Below the pieces are notes generated by a model. That model made no database searches. It was not told the DNA's origin and saw nothing but the letters and a program-made list of their open reading frames with translations. A program made the translations under genes and the position numbers. DNA of 64,000 bases from Woeseiaceae bacterium (lineage in GTDB: Bacteria; Pseudomonadota; Gammaproteobacteria; Steroidobacterales; Woeseiaceae), in contig JAJFKU010000013.1 in the NCBI GenBank assembly GCA_021773035.1, positions 18,555 through 82,554 of the forward strand. The letters run 5' to 3'. Below are positions 42,841 to 52,813 of this stretch, piece by piece; position 1 is the first letter of the stretch; each line of letters begins with the position of its first letter.

Positions 42841-43241
42841 GCTGCGATTTCCTCGTGGCCAAGTCGGTTGGCGATAGTGCTGCACATGTATACCAATTAA
42901 CAGAGCAACTATCACCAATTTTCTTTGATTTTTCGGTCACCCAGCGAACATTCTGCCTAAGTCTTGAGCAAGTTCCAGGCCTGAAAGGCTATTTTCCAGA
43001 CATTTCGAGGCGCGCAGCTGATCATGCGGCCTAGTTATTGGAAAGCAGCACTTTTTCCAGTTGGTCCGCGCAGTTGGTATGGTCAATTTCTGATAATTGG
43101 TTGACACCATTTCCGGGCAATGGCACTGTGCAGCCTAGAAGCGAGGTCCCAGTCGCCAGAAACGCGGTTGGGGAAGAATCGAGAAAGTATTCAATATTGG
43201 TCCTACCAATATCATTGACGCAAGCATCCGGGGGGTCCCAA
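42841..43241. promoter_or_regulatory. 401-base divergent regulatory gap between the FCD regulator and receptor b
   Basis: No gene is seen here. The stretch is rich in TTGGT half-sites or their complements: TACCAATTAA near 42891, CACCAATTTT near 42914, TTGGT near 43060 and 43074, and a loose pair TTGGT-TGAC-ACCAT at 43097-43110. The perfect palindrome at 43194-43212 lies closest to receptor b. The clustering suggests several binding sites for the GntR regulator, including an autoregulatory one. Confidence 0.55.
43194..43212. promoter_or_regulatory. FadR-type operator palindrome upstream of receptor b
   Basis: ATATTGGT at 43194-43201 and ACCAATAT at 43205-43212 are perfect inverted repeats around CCT. 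The core TTGGT-CCT-ACCAA matches the operator at 41994-42006 except for the centre. It ends 29 bases before the ATG of receptor b, a good position to block transcription. Confidence 0.75.
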
Positions 43242-46200
43242 ATGCGTACCTGTAATGTTTTTAAGTCTTTCCGCTCATTCACGTTCTTGCTGGTTTGCAT
43301 TCCGGCACTATTGCATGCGCCGGTCGCCATCGCACAGTCGGCCGACGCTGCGGCGCCCCTCGAAGAGGTTGTCGTCACCGGAACGCGGCGCACGATCCAG
43401 GACTCGATCAACCTCAAACGGAATTCAATCGAGATCGTCGACGGGCTGAATGCCGACGAGATCGGCGAATTGCCAGCCTTGTCTATCGGTGAAGCACTGG
43501 AGACCATTACAGGCGCAGCGACTCATCGCGAAAACGGAGGCGCCACGGAGGTTGCCGTTCGGGGTTTAGGGCCGTACCTGGGTTCGACAGTCGTCAATGG
43601 TCGTGAGTCAACTAACGGCAGCGGCAACCGCGCTGTTAACTTCAGTATTTTCCCTTCTGAAATGTTCAATGCCGTTTCCATTCATAAAACACAGTCTGCG
43701 AGCTACATTGAAGGCGCTGTCAGTGGTCAGATTCAGCTTGAAACCAAACGACCGATCGAATACGGCAGGCAAAACGTCCAATTCAGCCTTAAAGGCTCAG
43801 CGCATCCCGACGACAGCGACATCAATGACGTGGATGATAATGGCTACCGCGCCACCGCCAGTTATATCAATTCCTGGGAAACTGAGGGTGCGGGGACGAT
43901 TGGCATATCGATCGGTGCGCAATTTCGCGACGATTCAAATCCTGAGGCCGAAGCGACTCATACCACGGGAGGCGGGCGGTTTGAGGCTTGCGAGTTAACG
44001 TCATTTGATTCGACGGCGCAGCCGTTCGATACGTCCGGTCGATGTGATGAAAACAGCGGCCGCGACGACCTAAGCAATAACGAGCTTCAAGACCTTATCG
44101 ATTCAGAGCCAGGTTACAACAGCCCTGCAGATATTCCATTTGCCTACATCCCTCGCGATCGTACGTTTCGCCGGAACTCAACGGATGACGAGCGTCAGGC
44201 GATATTCGGAGCGATCCAATGGCAGCCGAACGATCGCCTGGATATCATGCTGGATTTCCAGCAGTCTGAGCGGGATCAAAAGGAACTGCGCCAGGACCTT
44301 CAGTTCGGCTCAACCCAGAATAACCTGACTGATGTCGTTTCCAACCCGAGTACAGGGCTTCTACAAAGCCTCACCACCGATACGGATATCCGATCCAATA
44401 CAACGGACTTCACACGTTTTGAGGACTATGAAGGCCTGGGCTTTAACGTTGCGTTTCAGGTCAATGATGACCTGCGCATTTCGTTCGATGCGGCCTATGC
44501 CGACACCAAGCGTACTGAGACTGATGTTGAGGTTCGAATGGCTGCGAACGAGGTACTAATCACGGATCCTGACGACACTGGAAGCAGAGAAGAATTCCTG
44601 GTGAATTTCGATGTGAATGCGGCCGGCACGGATGGACTCGCGTTGCCAACGATTCTATGCACGGACGGCAGCGATCCATGTGATTCTGCGTCGCTCCTGG
44701 GTTTCGATATTACTGATCCCCGCTATTTTACCGCTCGCGATCGTGCGCGAATTCGCGCCAGGCAGCAGATCCGGGAAAATACCATCGATGCCTACCGACT
44801 GGATCTTTCCTGGGATACCGACCGCCTGGGTTTTATCAACAATCTTCAGGCTGGCGTACGTTCTTCCACGCTTGAATATCGTACCTTTGGTGGTAGCCGC
44901 AACGACGACGGCCTTAGTCTGTTTGAGGACGAGGATTTTGACGGCGTTCCCGGCGGCACCTCTGATACGGCCGAAGCTCGCGCTGTCGTCTTCAATGCCG
45001 CCAACAATTGCGGTCAGTCCAGTTTCCCGGAGTCTGGTTTCCTCTCGGAATCGTTGGGCGGGAATAATCTGGTGACGGTCGCAGGCGGTACTGGCACCGG
45101 CACCGGCAGCGGATGGGGAACATTCGATCATGGCTGTTTGCTCGATGAACTGCTCGCTAACTACGGTGGCCGGTCTGCAGTTGGTTTTCAAAACGGTCTC
45201 GGCACCGGCAGCATCGACTTAACGGAAGACACGCTTGCTTTCTACGTGCAGGCCAATTACGAATCGGAGCTTTTTGGCAAGTCTGTTCGAGGTAATTTCG
45301 GTGTTCGTGTCGTTGATACAGAGGTTGCGTCGGTTGGGTTCAGAAACGAGCTATCTGTAATCGAAGGTGTTGACCCTAATGACAATACTGCCGAGTTTTT
45401 TATCCTGGAAGCACCCGGCGGCAGCCCATTCGAGAGAGTTACACAAACCAATAGTTACACAGAAGTTCTGCCAAGTTTCACCATGGTTATGGATTTAAAC
45501 GACGACTGGGTATTGCGAGCCGGTGCATTTAGAGGGATATCTCGCCCCGATCCTCACTCTTTCAGCAATGCGCGAAACATAAGTGATTCGGACGGTGACA
45601 CAACCCCAGGTACGGGTTTCGACAGCCTGGAAGAGGCCGTGGAAGGTATTACCGCGAGCGGTAACCCGAAACTGGAACCTTTACCGTCCTGGAACATAGA
45701 CCTGGGTGTGGAATGGTATGCCAATGACGATACCTTGCTGGCAGCCGGCGTTTACTGGAAGGAGTTTCAAGGTGGATTTGAGAACGCCTTCCAAGCAGAA
45801 GACTTCCTGATCGATGGAAATGCAGTCAGCGGCTTTGTAAGAACCACGCAGGTTTCCGGCGACAAAAGTGAGCTCACTGGTCTTGAACTCACTGCTACGC
45901 ATTCCTTCGGTTATCTGCCCGGGTTCTTGAGCGGCTTCGGTGCGAAGTTTAGCTATAACTATGCGGATTCTGATTTCGAATTTGAAGATGGTCACGGCGG
46001 TGACGGTATTTCTTTTGATGCTGACGGTAATCCAAGTCAGCTCTTGGGGCTCTTGGAACCGGCCGGGTTATGGGGGCTATCACGTCATACCAGCGCTACG
46101 CAGCTTTACTGGCAGAATGACCGCTTCAACGCGCAGGCGATCTACAAGACTCGTTCCGGGTACTTCCAGGGTTACGGTCGTGATACCGGCGCGCGTATTC

Positions 46201-46391
46201 GGTATGTGGATGACTACGATACGCTTGATCTCCGCGTGAGCTACGATATTAACGACCATTTCAAACTGTCATTTGAAGGTATCAACTTGCTGAGTGAGCC
46301 ACGGGTTGATTTCCGCGGGATAGAGGGCGAAGTTGTCCAAACGCTTGAGTACGGCCCACGTATGTTCGTCGGCGTTAAAGCGAAGTTCTGA
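43242..46391 (+). CDS. TonB-dependent receptor, oligosaccharide type (alginate locus, receptor b)
   Basis: I choose ATG at 43242 (1049 residues) because GGGGGG stands six bases upstream and a signal peptide follows (FTFLLVCIPALLHAPVAIA); the frame is open to 43038 but that part spans the operator. TonB box-like LEEVVVTGTRRT is followed by RNSIEIVDGLNADEIGELP and the plug. The receptor is Caulobacter-type, without STN, and ends VGVKAKF. It differs strongly from receptor a, suggesting uptake of different oligomer sizes or compositions. It starts the cluster running to the lyase genes. Confidence 0.93.
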   Translation: MRTCNVFKSFRSFTFLLVCIPALLHAPVAIAQSADAAAPLEEVVVTGTRRTIQDSINLKRNSIEIVDGLNADEIGELPALSIGEALETITGAATHRENGGATEVAVRGLGPYLGSTVVNGRESTNGSGNRAVNFSIFPSEMFNAVSIHKTQSASYIEGAVSGQIQLETKRPIEYGRQNVQFSLKGSAHPDDSDINDVDDNGYRATASYINSWETEGAGTIGISIGAQFRDDSNPEAEATHTTGGGRFEACELTSFDSTAQPFDTSGRCDENSGRDDLSNNELQDLIDSEPGYNSPADIPFAYIPRDRTFRRNSTDDERQAIFGAIQWQPNDRLDIMLDFQQSERDQKELRQDLQFGSTQNNLTDVVSNPSTGLLQSLTTDTDIRSNTTDFTRFEDYEGLGFNVAFQVNDDLRISFDAAYADTKRTETDVEVRMAANEVLITDPDDTGSREEFLVNFDVNAAGTDGLALPTILCTDGSDPCDSASLLGFDITDPRYFTARDRARIRARQQIRENTIDAYRLDLSWDTDRLGFINNLQAGVRSSTLEYRTFGGSRNDDGLSLFEDEDFDGVPGGTSDTAEARAVVFNAANNCGQSSFPESGFLSESLGGNNLVTVAGGTGTGTGSGWGTFDHGCLLDELLANYGGRSAVGFQNGLGTGSIDLTEDTLAFYVQANYESELFGKSVRGNFGVRVVDTEVASVGFRNELSVIEGVDPNDNTAEFFILEAPGGSPFERVTQTNSYTEVLPSFTMVMDLNDDWVLRAGAFRGISRPDPHSFSNARNISDSDGDTTPGTGFDSLEEAVEGITASGNPKLEPLPSWNIDLGVEWYANDDTLLAAGVYWKEFQGGFENAFQAEDFLIDGNAVSGFVRTTQVSGDKSELTGLELTATHSFGYLPGFLSGFGAKFSYNYADSDFEFEDGHGGDGISFDADGNPSQLLGLLEPAGLWGLSRHTSATQLYWQNDRFNAQAIYKTRSGYFQGYGRDTGARIRYVDDYDTLDLRVSYDINDHFKLSFEGINLLSEPRVDFRGIEGEVVQTLEYGPRMFVGVKAKF

Positions 46392-46423
46392 GTGACACTT
46401 ACCAATCGAATCGGAGCGGCGAA

Positions 46424-46774
46424 GTGATGCTCGCGAGTGAGGCCTTTCTTCTGGCGGACAGCGTCCTTAAGGAGGATATGGGCGGTGGTATTGTCCGTCA
46501 GATATTAGGCTTTGATGCATCCATAATGATGGTACGTGTCGAGTTCAGAGAGGGAGCCGTCGGAGCTGTGCATTCGCACACCCACTCACAGGTCGCGTAC
46601 GTCGAAAGTGGTGAGTTTGAAGTGTTTGTGGACGGCGAAACCAGGCAACTGGGCCCAGGTGACAGCTTTTACGCGCAACCCGGCCTCGATCATGGTGTCG
46701 TCTGCCTCAAGCCGGGTGTTTTGATCGATGTATTCAGTCCAATCCGCGAGGACTTTCTGGAGGAGGACGAATAA
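46424..46774 (+). CDS. kdgF: Cupin-domain protein, KdgF-like
   Basis: This 116-residue single-domain cupin has the metal ligands H-x-H-x3-Q in HSHTHSQVAYVESGEFEVFV and a late His in GLDHGVVC, between which lies LGPGDSFYAQPG. KdgF proteins of this size convert 4,5-unsaturated monouronate to the linear keto form during pectin and alginate breakdown, and they usually sit beside the reductase and kinase genes, as here. GTG at 46424 or ATG at 46427 may be the start. The stop overlaps the next ATG by one base. The family fit rests on motif and context. Confidence 0.82.
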   Translation: MMLASEAFLLADSVLKEDMGGGIVRQILGFDASIMMVRVEFREGAVGAVHSHTHSQVAYVESGEFEVFVDGETRQLGPGDSFYAQPGLDHGVVCLKPGVLIDVFSPIREDFLEEDE

Positions 46775-48066
46775 TGAAAAGAAGTGGTTTCCGGTGGCTT
46801 GTGGTCAGCCTGGTCGCGATTGCCACCGTCATCAACTACATTGATCGCGGTGCGCTGGGTTTTCTCTGGCCGGAGATTTCGCAAGACCTCGGGTTGTCGA
46901 AGACTGACTACGCAATCATCCTCAATGTTTTTACCTTCGCCTATGCTTTCGGTCAGACGCTATTCGGCAAGATTTTCGACTGGATCGGTACGCGGCTTGG
47001 TTTCATCCTGTCCATTACCGTTTGGTCCGCGGCAACCATGCTGCACGCTGCTGCCGGAAGCCTGACCAGCTTCGCAATTTTTCGTGGTTTTCTCGGCGTT
47101 TCCGAAGCAGGCAACTGGCCCGGCGCGACGAAGGCGAATGCGGAATGGTTTCCAATCAAAGAGCGGGCATTGGCGCAGGGCATTTTCAATTCCGGCGCGG
47201 CCATCGGTGGAATCATCTCGGCTCCGATAATCGCGTATTTGTTCGTCTATCTCGAGAGCTGGCAAGCGACGTTTATCGCAGTCGGTGCGCTAGGGTTTCT
47301 CTGGCTTATTCCATGGCTCATCGTTTACAAATCGGGCCCGGACAAACACCCCTGGGTGTCAGAGGCTGAGCGCGAGTACATACTGACCGGACAGAGAAAC
47401 ACTGAAACGAATGCGGTCGCAACTTACGCACCAGGCGCTGCCGAGATCTTATCCCGCAAGGAAAGCTGGGGCGTAATAATGGCCTCCTTCTTCCTCGATC
47501 CCATCTGGTGGCTGTTCGTCGGCTGGTTGCCCTTGTACCTATCCGAAACATATGGGTTCGGCGTCAAAGAAATCGGTCTTTATGCCTGGGTACCTTACGT
47601 GGGGGCAATGATCGGCGCCTGGTTTGGTGGTCTTTTGGCGCAGAATCGAATCAGCGCCGGTTGGACGGTCAACAAGGTGCGAAAATTCGTCATCGGCTTA
47701 GGTGGCCTCATCATGCTGGTCTCGCTTTTGATGACTATGAAAGCGTCGACACCAATGATCGCTGTATTGCTGATGGCCGCTATTCTCTTTGGCTTTCAAA
47801 CTGCTGTTGGCAATATCCAGACACTACCGAGTGATTTTTATAGCGGAGAGTCCGTTGGCTCGCTCGCGGGTTTTGCGGGAACAGCAGCCAAGCTTGCGGT
47901 CGTTGGGCTAAATTTTCTGATTCCTGTAATCACTGTGAACAGTTACGCTCCCGCGTTTGCTGTCGGGGCCGCGCTGGCGATTATGTCGGTTCTCTCGGTC
48001 TGGATTCTTTGTGGAAAAATTCAACCCCTTAGCCCCCGCTCGGCTAACTCTGCTCTACGCGACTAA
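46774..48066 (+). CDS. MFS transporter of the hexuronate/anion:cation symporter type
   Basis: This 430-residue protein has twelve hydrophobic segments. The first, INYIDRGALGFLWPEISQDL, and the segment SEAGNWPGATKANAEWFP are diagnostic of the ACS family (ExuT, GudP), and a signature-like GKIFDWIGTRLG follows helix 2. In alginate loci such a carrier takes up the unsaturated monouronate DEH or oligomers across the inner membrane. It overlaps the cupin gene by one base, and the dehydrogenase gene starts 15 bases after its stop. Confidence 0.92.
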   Translation: MKRSGFRWLVVSLVAIATVINYIDRGALGFLWPEISQDLGLSKTDYAIILNVFTFAYAFGQTLFGKIFDWIGTRLGFILSITVWSAATMLHAAAGSLTSFAIFRGFLGVSEAGNWPGATKANAEWFPIKERALAQGIFNSGAAIGGIISAPIIAYLFVYLESWQATFIAVGALGFLWLIPWLIVYKSGPDKHPWVSEAEREYILTGQRNTETNAVATYAPGAAEILSRKESWGVIMASFFLDPIWWLFVGWLPLYLSETYGFGVKEIGLYAWVPYVGAMIGAWFGGLLAQNRISAGWTVNKVRKFVIGLGGLIMLVSLLMTMKASTPMIAVLLMAAILFGFQTAVGNIQTLPSDFYSGESVGSLAGFAGTAAKLAVVGLNFLIPVITVNSYAPAFAVGAALAIMSVLSVWILCGKIQPLSPRSANSALRD

Positions 48067-48080
48067 TAAAGGAAAATGTA

Positions 48081-48836
48081 ATGAAAACTCTTGAAGGAAA
48101 AGTCGCGATCGTCACAGGTGGTACCCGCGACATAGGACGTTCTTGTTCGATCAAGCTGGCGGAACAAGGGGCCAGGGTTGCAGTAAATTACTGCAACAAC
48201 AAGGCGGCGGGCGATGAGACCGCGGCGAGTATCGAAAAAGCAGGTGGAAGCGCGATCCTGGTAAAGGGCGACATGACAAAGAAAGCGGACGTCGACAATC
48301 TCGTTGCGGAGACACAGAAAGCCTTCGGTAGGGATATTCACATACTGGTGAATAATGTTGGCGGCCTGGTGGCACGCAAGACACTTGCGGAAATGGACGA
48401 AGAATTTCTTAACCAGGTCATGGCGCTGAATATGAACTCAACGTTTCTGACGACTCAGGCAGTTGTTCCCAGCATGCCGCACGGTAGCGCCATTGTGAAT
48501 CTGGCGTCATTGGCCGGGCGTGATGGCGGCGGCGGCGGGGCATCTGCCTATTCGATTGCGAAGGGTGCAGTGATCACATTTACGCGCAGTATGGCGAAGG
48601 AACTTGGACCACAGGGCATTCGCGTAAACGCCCTTTGCCCAGGCATGATCGACACGAACTTTCACGATACATTCACGCCTGACGCCGTGCGGCGCAATGT
48701 CGAAGCCAGCGTGCCTTTGCGACGTCAGGGGCATCCGGATGATTGCGCAGATACGGTCACCTATCTTGCCTCCGATAAATCCGCGTACATCACGGGTGCC
48801 AATATCGATATTAATGGCGGGATGTACTTCTCCTGA
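48081..48836 (+). CDS. Short-chain dehydrogenase, probable DEH reductase
   Basis: This 251-residue classical SDR has the nucleotide loop TGGTRDIG at residues 12-19, NNVGG near 92, the catalytic Ser in LASLAGRDGG and Y-S-I-A-K in GASAYSIAKGAVI, then the usual C-terminal GANIDINGGMYF. In alginate catabolism a reductase of this type converts DEH to 2-keto-3-deoxygluconate. The gene sits between the transporter and the KDPG aldolase, which supports that role; the coenzyme preference is not obvious. A ribosome site AAAGGAAA precedes ATG. Confidence 0.9.
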   Translation: MKTLEGKVAIVTGGTRDIGRSCSIKLAEQGARVAVNYCNNKAAGDETAASIEKAGGSAILVKGDMTKKADVDNLVAETQKAFGRDIHILVNNVGGLVARKTLAEMDEEFLNQVMALNMNSTFLTTQAVVPSMPHGSAIVNLASLAGRDGGGGGASAYSIAKGAVITFTRSMAKELGPQGIRVNALCPGMIDTNFHDTFTPDAVRRNVEASVPLRRQGHPDDCADTVTYLASDKSAYITGANIDINGGMYFS

Positions 48837-48843
48837 TGCGCTG

Positions 48844-49473
48844 ATGCGAACCTTGCTCGAACAGATACCGGTCGTACCTGTCGTCGTCATTGAGGACGCG
48901 TCCAAAGCAGTACCAGTTGCCAGCGCACTGGTCGCAGGAGGACTGCCGATTATCGAAGTGACCATGCGAACCGCGGCCGCGGCCGATGCGATCGCAGCAA
49001 TTCGATCCGCTGTACCGGAGGCGATCATCGGTGCGGGAACGGTGCTGAGTGGGGAGCAGGTACATGCTATTGTAAAAGCGGGAGCCAGGTTCATTGTCTC
49101 GCCCGGATTACACCATGACGTTGTGGGTGCGGCGAACGATTTGTCTGTGCCAGTGATTCCCGGAATCGCGACGGCGACCGAGGCGCAACAGGCCTGGAAT
49201 CTGGGCCTGCAAATTCTCAAGTTCTTCCCGGCCGGACAGGCAGGTGGTCCTGCGATGATCAAGGCACTTGCTTCGGTATTTCGCGACGTCGTCTTCATGC
49301 CGACCGGCGGCGTCTCGACAGCTAATCTAAGAGACTATTTGCAGATGCCGGCAGTATTGGCCTGCGGTGGCAGTTGGTTGACACCAGCAGACGTGATCGA
49401 GAACGGCGACTACGATCGAATCACCGAACTGGCGGCGGAAGCCGTCGCCATAATAAAAGAAGTAAGGGGATAG
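48844..49473 (+). CDS. eda: 2-keto-3-deoxy-6-phosphogluconate aldolase
   Basis: I choose ATG at 48844 (209 residues), seven bases after the previous stop, because the family begins exactly like MRTLLEQIPVVPVVVIEDAS; a longer frame runs back into the dehydrogenase gene. The catalytic Glu lies in LPIIEVTMRTA and the Schiff-base Lys in LQILKFFPAGQAGG, followed by MPTGGVS. It splits KDPG into pyruvate and glyceraldehyde 3-phosphate, the last step of the alginate pathway. The KDG kinase gene starts four bases after its stop. Confidence 0.93.
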   Translation: MRTLLEQIPVVPVVVIEDASKAVPVASALVAGGLPIIEVTMRTAAAADAIAAIRSAVPEAIIGAGTVLSGEQVHAIVKAGARFIVSPGLHHDVVGAANDLSVPVIPGIATATEAQQAWNLGLQILKFFPAGQAGGPAMIKALASVFRDVVFMPTGGVSTANLRDYLQMPAVLACGGSWLTPADVIENGDYDRITELAAEAVAIIKEVRG

Positions 49474-49476
49474 TCC

Positions 49477-50505
49477 ATGGCCGATTTCTTGAGTTTTGGC
49501 GAGATCATGTTGCGTCTGAAGACACAGGGCCACGAGCGTTTCTTCCAGTCTCCGTCATTCGAGGCAACGTTTGGCGGTGGTGAGGCCAATGTCGCGGTTG
49601 CGCTGGCAAATTATGGCCTCAGCGCCGGTTTCATCAGTGCACTGCCGAGAAACGATGTTGGTGAATCGGCCGTACGCGAGCTGCAGCGATTTGGCGTTGA
49701 AACGACCCATATAAAACGCTCGGGAGAACGAGTCGGCATATACTACCTGGAGGCTGGTGCCAATCAACGACCTTCGAAAGTTGTTTACGACCGAGCTGGC
49801 TCATCTATTTGCAAGGCGCAGCCGGGTGACTTCGACTGGCAGGAGGTTTTTGAGGGCGCCAAATGGCTGCACATAACCGGTATTACGCCAGCACTCAGCG
49901 CATCGGCGGCCGAGTTGAGCCTGGAGGCTGTAACAGTCGCAAAGCAGGCTGGCGTCACGGTCTCGTGTGATTTCAATTTTCGCGGAAAATTGTGGAAGTG
50001 GGGTAAGACGGCGCCGGAAGTCATGGTCGATCTCGTCAAGTATGTCGATGTCGGCATAGCGAACGAAGAAGATTGCCAAAAATCGCTCGGCATCACCGCG
50101 GACGTCGACGTCGAAACCGGCGAGCTCGACACTGCCAAGTATGAGGCGCTTAGCGCAAAAGTATTGAGCGAGTTTCCGAACATGTCGGTTATCGCGATTA
50201 CGCTACGAGAATCCTACAGTGCCGACCGCAATGGCTGGTCTGCGTGTCTTCGCGATGCCGATGGTTTCAAATTGTCGAAGCGTTACGAGATGACCGATAT
50301 CGTAGACCGCGTCGGCGGTGGCGATAGTTTTGCCTCGGCGCTAATCTATGGGTTGAACGCCTATCAGGATCGGCAACAGTCGCTCGAGTTCGCCGTCGCC
50401 GCGAGCTGTCTAAAACATTCGATATCGGGCGACTTCAATCGCGTATCTGTTGCCGAAGTCGAGCACCTGATGGGCGGCGATGCATCAGGGCGCGTGCAAA
50501 GATAA
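49477..50505 (+). CDS. kdgK: 2-keto-3-deoxygluconate kinase, PfkB family
   Basis: This 342-residue sugar kinase starts [20 protein letters not shown] and has [15 protein letters not shown] near residue 30, FNFRGKLW near 165, and the PfkB catalytic signature [18 protein letters not shown] near 265 with the base Asp. It phosphorylates KDG to KDPG, feeding the aldolase encoded just upstream. A ribosome site AAGGGGA precedes the ATG. The PL6 lyase gene follows after 68 bases without a clear terminator. Confidence 0.93.
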   Translation: MADFLSFGEIMLRLKTQGHERFFQSPSFEATFGGGEANVAVALANYGLSAGFISALPRNDVGESAVRELQRFGVETTHIKRSGERVGIYYLEAGANQRPSKVVYDRAGSSICKAQPGDFDWQEVFEGAKWLHITGITPALSASAAELSLEAVTVAKQAGVTVSCDFNFRGKLWKWGKTAPEVMVDLVKYVDVGIANEEDCQKSLGITADVDVETGELDTAKYEALSAKVLSEFPNMSVIAITLRESYSADRNGWSACLRDADGFKLSKRYEMTDIVDRVGGGDSFASALIYGLNAYQDRQQSLEFAVAASCLKHSISGDFNRVSVAEVEHLMGGDASGRVQR

Positions 50506-50572
50506 CTGTCTGCAAACGCGCTGCGAGAGCACGATTTCAATAAATCAAACATAAGAACTGCGAGTTCGAACC

Positions 50573-52813
50573 ATGCGAATAATCTCCGGATTGCACCTCA
50601 CCACCTTTTTCTTGATCCTCGTACTCTGTTCATGTGCGAACACTTACGCCGGCAATCTCGTCAGGACCATCGAAGAGTTCGACACGGCCATTGCGACGCT
50701 GGAGCCAGGTGATGAAGTCATACTTGCGAATGGCACATGGACCGACGTCGAACTCAAGTTCAAGGCGGAAGGCATGCCGGATAAGCCAATCCAGTTGAAG
50801 GCCGAAGAACCGGGCAAGGTATTCATCACCGGTCAATCAAATCTCCGTATTTCAGGTTCGTACCTCGTCGTTTCGGGATTGGTGTTCAAGGACGGTTATA
50901 CGCCTACCAGCGAAGTTATCTCTTTTCGAACTTCAAAGAATGATCTGGCGAATAACTCACGGGTAACCAATACCGTCATTGACAGATTCAGCAATCCGGA
51001 ACGGCATGACACCGATACGTGGGTAGCCATCTATGGCAAGAACAATCAGTTTGACCACAACACGATGATTGGGAAAGGGAACCGCGGAGTCACCCTGGCA
51101 GTGAGATTGAACACGGAAGCAAGCCTCGAGAATAATCATGTGATCGAATACAACTACTTTGGTCCGCGAGAGATTCTCGGGTCAAACGGCGGTGAGACAT
51201 TGCGAATCGGGACCAGTCACTATTCCAGGGAGTATTCCAATACGGTTGTTCGCAATAACTATTTTGATCGGACCAATGGAGAGCTCGAGATTATTTCGAG
51301 TAAGTCCTGCGGCAATGTGTTTCGAGGCAACGTGTTTTTCGAGAGCCAGGGTACTCTGACAATGCGTCACGGGCATCACACATTGGTTGAAAACAATTAC
51401 TTCCTCGGAAACAGAAAGCCCAATACCGGTGGAATTCGAATTATCAATGAATACCAGACTGTAAAGAACAACTATCTGTACGGACTAACGGGTCACCGAT
51501 TCCGTAGCGCGCTCGTCATCATGAACGGTGTTTCAAACTCTCCAATCAATAGATACAACCAGGTTGTTGATTCTGAGATGAACAACAACATCGTCATCGA
51601 TAGCGACAATATTCAATTAGCCGCAGGTAGCGATGAGGAACGTTCGGCAACGCCCATCGGCTCGTCGATGAGTAATAATGTCATCATGAGCAAGTCAAAC
51701 CTCAATCCATTTACTGTCTACGACGATATTTCCGGCATCAGCTTTGAGGGCAATGTGTTGAATGAAGAAGCCGATGTTCCGATCGAGAAGGGCTTCAGCA
51801 AAGCACCTTACTCAGTTACAGAAAATGAACACGGTCTACGGGTACCTGCCCAGTCGCTAATTGATCAAATCGGATTTGGTGAGGTCAAATTACCGGTGGC
51901 CAAGGAAGAGACTGGGGCGGACTTCTATCCGCACGTTTACAAAGTCGTGACGCCCCAAAGTGGCGGCACACGATCGGTTGCCGCAGGCACGAACACGATT
52001 GTGGAAGCGCTCGAGAATAGCAAACCCGGCGATACGCTTCTCCTTGAGAATGGAGGCGAGTATCTGCTGACGAAATATGCCGCCATCAGACACCCGGTTA
52101 CGATAAAGTCGGAAAGTGGCGACAAAGCCGTTGTCCGCTCCGAAAAATCGAGCTTCTTTCTTATAGAAAACGGCGGCACCCTGGACCTGGAAAACCTTTG
52201 GATTGACGGGGCGGAGTCTCCCGACCAGGCCGGCAATAGTGTGATCAGCACTAGCAAGTACTCCATGAATCGCAACTATTCCTTAGCTATCCGTGATTGC
52301 CGGGTCACTAACCTGGATGTGAACCACAGCTTCGATTTTCTCAAGGTTTACAAGAACACCTTTGCCGACTCAATCGAGATTTCTAACACAGAGATGAGCA
52401 ACATCACCGGATCGATTCTGTCGCTGGACAAGGAAACGGAGGATCTGGGTATTTACAACGTTGAGAATCTCAGCATCGAAGCCAGCACGTTTACTGATGT
52501 TCAAGGATCGGTGGCCAATATCTACAGGGGCGGAACGGATGAGAGCACGTTCGGACCAATCGTGGTTGTTAAAGGGAGCGAATTTACGAATACAGGAATG
52601 GGTGCACGAAACAAGAGCGAGGCATCGCTTAAATTTCACGGTGTACAAAAACTGCATATTTCAAACTCGGAATGGAACCAAAGCGCTCCACTCGAATTGC
52701 ATTTAACCAACGGCGAACCCATCACGGCGATCAGGGACATCGTGATGAAAGATACTGGTGAGATTCGGGCGAATAACGACGAATACAAAATAGAAAACGC
52801 CACATACAAGTAG
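50573..52813 (+). CDS. Polysaccharide lyase family 6 alginate lyase
   Basis: This 746-residue exported protein (signal peptide about 1-26) is a right-handed parallel beta-helix of the chondroitinase-B-like PL6 type. Typical segments are NGGETLRIGTSHYS near residue 206, GELEIISSKSCGNVFRGNVF near 238, and GTLTMRHGHHTLVENNYF near 262. The Lys and Arg of the last two are the likely catalytic pair, with the Glu residues near a calcium site. It cuts alginate in the periplasm or at the surface. A second, C-terminal half from about residue 460 forms another beta-helix-like domain. It overlaps the PL17 gene by one base. Confidence 0.93.
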   Translation: MRIISGLHLTTFFLILVLCSCANTYAGNLVRTIEEFDTAIATLEPGDEVILANGTWTDVELKFKAEGMPDKPIQLKAEEPGKVFITGQSNLRISGSYLVVSGLVFKDGYTPTSEVISFRTSKNDLANNSRVTNTVIDRFSNPERHDTDTWVAIYGKNNQFDHNTMIGKGNRGVTLAVRLNTEASLENNHVIEYNYFGPREILGSNGGETLRIGTSHYSREYSNTVVRNNYFDRTNGELEIISSKSCGNVFRGNVFFESQGTLTMRHGHHTLVENNYFLGNRKPNTGGIRIINEYQTVKNNYLYGLTGHRFRSALVIMNGVSNSPINRYNQVVDSEMNNNIVIDSDNIQLAAGSDEERSATPIGSSMSNNVIMSKSNLNPFTVYDDISGISFEGNVLNEEADVPIEKGFSKAPYSVTENEHGLRVPAQSLIDQIGFGEVKLPVAKEETGADFYPHVYKVVTPQSGGTRSVAAGTNTIVEALENSKPGDTLLLENGGEYLLTKYAAIRHPVTIKSESGDKAVVRSEKSSFFLIENGGTLDLENLWIDGAESPDQAGNSVISTSKYSMNRNYSLAIRDCRVTNLDVNHSFDFLKVYKNTFADSIEISNTEMSNITGSILSLDKETEDLGIYNVENLSIEASTFTDVQGSVANIYRGGTDESTFGPIVVVKGSEFTNTGMGARNKSEASLKFHGVQKLHISNSEWNQSAPLELHLTNGEPITAIRDIVMKDTGEIRANNDEYKIENATYK

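Noticed and set aside
50550..50575. GAGTTCGAACC, resembling a tRNA T-loop
   Set aside because: No acceptor stem, anticodon arm or D-arm can be formed around it; it is the leader of the PL6 gene.
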